From the NCBI GenBank assembly GCA_024223125.1, contig JAAEOP010001181.1, forward strand, positions 1-7,001: a stretch of DNA of 7,001 bases, read 5' to 3'. The stretch's first letter is position 1, and each line of letters begins with the position of its first letter. Under the pieces are notes generated by a model. The model was not told the origin of the DNA. It did no database searches and saw only the letters and a list, made by a program, of their open reading frames with translations. The DNA comes from Chloroflexota bacterium. GTDB taxonomy: Bacteria; Chloroflexota; Anaerolineae; Promineifilales; Promineifilaceae. A program made the position numbers and the translations under genes. Shown one piece after another: positions 4,733 to 7,001 of this stretch.

Positions 4733-7001
4733 TTACAGCAATTGCAGCTCACGCGCTTTAGCAACCGCTTGAGTACGGCTGCGGACGCCCATCTTGGCAT
4801 AAATGTTGCTGCTATGCTTCTTCACGGTATGGAGCGTAATCACCAACCGCCCGGCAATTTCTTGATTTGTGTAGCCTTCGCCAATCAGTTGCAGAATTTC
4901 TAGTTCGCGTTTGCTCAAAGGATCGATTTGCGTGTCATGCAAACTGTCTGAATCGGAAGCGGGATTTGTTATGGATTGAAGACGCTCAGGAAAAGCAGCC
5001 AAAACTTTTCTAATGAAATGGGTATGGGTGGTTTCAGGCTGGTTATTGTTGAGTAATTGCGCCAGAATTTTAGCCACAGGCTCATCTTCTTCCAGAAAAA
5101 TGGTAACAAACCCTTCCGGTTCGGCCAGCCTAATAGCGGCCGCCACATCTTCCCGACTAGCCCGATCATCGTCAAATACGGCCATCATTTGGGCGCGAAT
5201 AAGGAGCGCTTCGATGACAATCGGGATGAATTGGCTTTTACGCGCTTCGGCGATCAAGTGCGTGGTCCATTTGATTCCTTGCTTCAAGTTTGCCTGTTGT
5301 CTTGGCATTTGTGCCTGATATAAAATGATACGCAAGGCGCTGGTGTAAAGAAGACCAGTTGAGCGATTGAGCGCTTGCTCTGACGAAAGCTCTGGCAAGG
5401 TCAATGGGTTTTGGAAAATGAACCCATGTGGATTGAGTAAAGCCTGCGCCGCCACGAGACGGTTTTTCGCCAGAGCAACACGCACTTGCTGAGCGATCAG
5501 TTCTTCTCGAACCGCAGTTGGCGCCTCGACTTGCATCAGGTCTACGGCCGTATTTATTTCCTGAACGGCCGTTTCCAAGTCACCTTCGATTTGGGCCAGA
5601 CGTGAGCGGAAGACATGATAATAAATCTTAGCATCACTGAAACCACCCAATGTACTCACTTGAGCAGATCGGACAAAATAGCAGTTCGCCTTTTCAATTT
5701 GATGCCAATGATAATGGATGCTACCCAGCTCGCCATAAACGGCAGCGCTGATAGGCGGTAACGCCCCTGAACGCTCGACTCGCTCTATACCCTGCGTGGC
5801 AATTTCAAATGCAAACTGTAACTCACCTCGCTGTATAGCGTACAAAGCCAGACCAGTAATGCCCATCAATTCGGAAATGAGGCTGCCGGCCACACGGCCG
5901 TGTTGAATAAGCATCTGGTACGCATTTACCGCCTGGGTGCGATCATTCATCTGTATGTATGTGTTGGCCAATCCGCTGTAGATGAGACTACGCACGTAAT
6001 CATCTTCTTCTGGCACAATGGCAAGCGCTAGATTAGCCAAAGTTAGACTCTTATCCAGTTGCCCTTGGGCGTTGAGCAGAGTGGCTTGGAGCGCCAACCA
6101 TTCGGCTTTGACGGCCGGAGCATTCTCATCCAGCAGGGAACCAGAAAACATGCGCTGCAAGCGATCAATGTAGGGCAAGGCTTGCGTAAACTCGTTACTC
6201 AGCAGATGCATCCAGGCAAATGTCAGATTGGTTTTGGGGCTTTTGGCAGCCCATTCTGGGGGGATCAACCGCATCCAGCCTTTCACAGTTCTGGCGTGCC
6301 AGGCCAAAAGCAAATCCATGGCATATGTTTCGATGAGGGAAACGGCCGTTTCGTAATCTGCCGCATCCAAAGCATGTTGAATGGCTTCGCTGGACAACCC
6401 AGCTTCCACAAACCAATGGCTGGCACGCTGATGCAGCGCAGCCATTTCATCGCCATGCAATGCTTTTTGCCGATCCCGCAGTAGGTCAGCGAATAGTTGA
6501 TGATAACGATACCATTGCTGTTCATCGTTGAGGGGGATTAGAAACAGGTTGTCGTTGTATAGTTGTTCTAATAGGAAACGGCCGTTTTGGCCACCGGTCA
6601 CTGCATCACACAACTCGCCGTTCAGCTTGTCCAAAATTGAGGTTTGCAGCAGAAAGCTTTGAATCCCAGCCGGCTGCTGGTTCAAAACTTCTTCGGTCAG
6701 ATAGCTCAATATATGCCGGTGACTACCGCTCAACTCAGCAATAAACTGGGAAGGATTTGCTCGATCTCGGATAGATAATCCTGCCAATTGTAATCCGACA
6801 ATCCAACCTTCCGTCTTGTCTTCTAAAGCAGTAATGTCCGCAGGGGCAAGAGACACGCCCATCACTTCATTCAGGAAAACGGCCGTTTCCTGGCTGGAAA
6901 AGCGTAATTCTGCCGCTCGAATCTCGGTCATCCGGTTGTTGGCTCGCAGTCGAGCTAAAGGCAATGAAGGTTCCTCACGGGTAAGCAGTACCAGATGAAA
7001 C
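4733..7001 (-). CDS. MalT-like ATP-dependent LuxR-family transcription regulator, N-terminus cut by window edge
   Basis: The frame is open from the right edge to the TAA at 4733-4735, giving 755 residues. The first visible ones (FHLVLLTREEPSLPLARLRA) are the sensor region of a MalT-type STAND ATPase, so about 150 residues with Walker A and B are missing. Next come RAAELRFS, the EGWIVGLQLAGL signature (64-75) and the winged-helix motif YRYHQLFADLLR (164-175). Residues from about 184 to 680 are helical repeats of the TPR type, the usual ligand- or partner-sensing part. The last 63 residues (4736-4924) are a complete LuxR/GerE HTH: PLSKRELEILQLI, TNQEIAGRLVI, LHTVKKHSSNIYAKMGVRSR, TQAVAKAREL. 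Family members bind ATP and an inducer, oligomerise and activate transcription; the inducer is unknown here. A TTG at 6964 is in frame but lies inside the ATPase domain. Six ACGGCCGT palindromes fall inside this gene. Targets may include the downstream membrane protein. Confidence 0.94.
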   Translation of the reverse strand, partial: FHLVLLTREEPSLPLARLRANNRMTEIRAAELRFSSQETAVFLNEVMGVSLAPADITALEDKTEGWIVGLQLAGLSIRDRANPSQFIAELSGSHRHILSYLTEEVLNQQPAGIQSFLLQTSILDKLNGELCDAVTGGQNGRFLLEQLYNDNLFLIPLNDEQQWYRYHQLFADLLRDRQKALHGDEMAALHQRASHWFVEAGLSSEAIQHALDAADYETAVSLIETYAMDLLLAWHARTVKGWMRLIPPEWAAKSPKTNLTFAWMHLLSNEFTQALPYIDRLQRMFSGSLLDENAPAVKAEWLALQATLLNAQGQLDKSLTLANLALAIVPEEDDYVRSLIYSGLANTYIQMNDRTQAVNAYQMLIQHGRVAGSLISELMGITGLALYAIQRGELQFAFEIATQGIERVERSGALPPISAAVYGELGSIHYHWHQIEKANCYFVRSAQVSTLGGFSDAKIYYHVFRSRLAQIEGDLETAVQEINTAVDLMQVEAPTAVREELIAQQVRVALAKNRLVAAQALLNPHGFIFQNPLTLPELSSEQALNRSTGLLYTSALRIILYQAQMPRQQANLKQGIKWTTHLIAEARKSQFIPIVIEALLIRAQMMAVFDDDRASREDVAAAIRLAEPEGFVTIFLEEDEPVAKILAQLLNNNQPETTHTHFIRKVLAAFPERLQSITNPASDSDSLHDTQIDPLSKRELEILQLIGEGYTNQEIAGRLVITLHTVKKHSSNIYAKMGVRSRTQAVAKARELQLL

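Larger units (their letters stand above)
932..6886. repeat. Dispersed octamer palindrome ACGGCCGT, ten copies
   Basis: Exact copies are at 932-939, 2312-2319, 3338-3345, 4655-4662, 5544-5551, 5565-5572, 5894-5901, 6342-6349, 6578-6585 and 6879-6886. Three extend to the 12-mer AAACGGCCGTTT (6340-6351, 6576-6587, 6877-6888). A random 8-mer would be expected about 0.1 times in 7 kb. Nine copies are in genes and one is intergenic. Inside the regulator it is read in different frames (as E-T-A-V, N-T-A-V and as N/H-G-R), so protein sequence does not explain it. Confidence 0.85.

Noticed and set aside
6962..6964. TTG as the start of the LuxR/MalT-like gene
   Set aside because: The same frame stays open to the window edge and its upstream residues (FHLVLLTREEPS) are conserved ATPase sequence, so the true start is beyond the window.

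Overview
This window looks like a piece of chromosome from a multicellular-type or filamentous Chloroflexota (Anaerolineae/Caldilineae-like) bacterium, probably from a metagenome. This is an inference from four things: two very large STAND-class signalling ATPases in 7 kb, a NACHT–FGE fusion of a type common in Chloroflexota and Cyanobacteria, an actinobacterial/Chloroflexi-style uridine-kinase-like gene, and many intergenic palindromic repeats. No rRNA, tRNA, CRISPR array or intact transposase gene was seen.

Layout, left to right. (1) Positions 1-2473, minus strand: the first 824 residues of an open reading frame that runs off the left edge. It encodes an effector-associated (death-like) adaptor domain, a glycine/aspartate-rich linker, a NACHT ATPase, a helical segment and the start of a formylglycine-generating-enzyme-like (FGE/SUMF1, C-type-lectin fold) domain. 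(2) Positions 2474-2906: a non-coding stretch with two palindromic repeat elements, one MITE-like (2589-2701) and one triple hairpin with a perfect 24-bp stem (2773-2871). (3) Positions 2907-3563, plus strand: an intact uridine-kinase-like P-loop kinase. (4) Positions 3564-3712: the gap between convergent genes. It holds a 17-bp-arm palindrome abutting a small remnant of a LuxR-type HTH on the minus strand. (5) Positions 3713-4456, minus strand: a six-helix membrane protein resembling DUF4386, with a strong ribosome binding site. Just upstream is a broken short membrane reading frame whose stop codon overlaps that site. (6) Positions 4733-7001, minus strand: a MalT/LuxR-type ATP-dependent transcription regulator with its N-terminus beyond the right edge and a complete C-terminal HTH.

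How the parts may relate. The LuxR/MalT-like gene, the broken short frame and the membrane protein lie on one strand in order, so they may form a loose transcription unit; 277 bp separate the regulator from the membrane protein. The kinase converges on that unit and diverges from the NACHT gene. The NACHT gene is the best candidate for an unusual system: its N-terminal adaptor domain implies a partner effector elsewhere, and its C-terminal lectin-fold domain is of a type used as a target of diversity-generating retroelements. The part that would decide this is outside the window.

A separate genome-scale signal is the octamer palindrome ACGGCCGT, which I found at ten places in 7 kb (about 0.1 expected for a random 8-mer). 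This is comparable in kind to the HIP1 palindrome of cyanobacteria.
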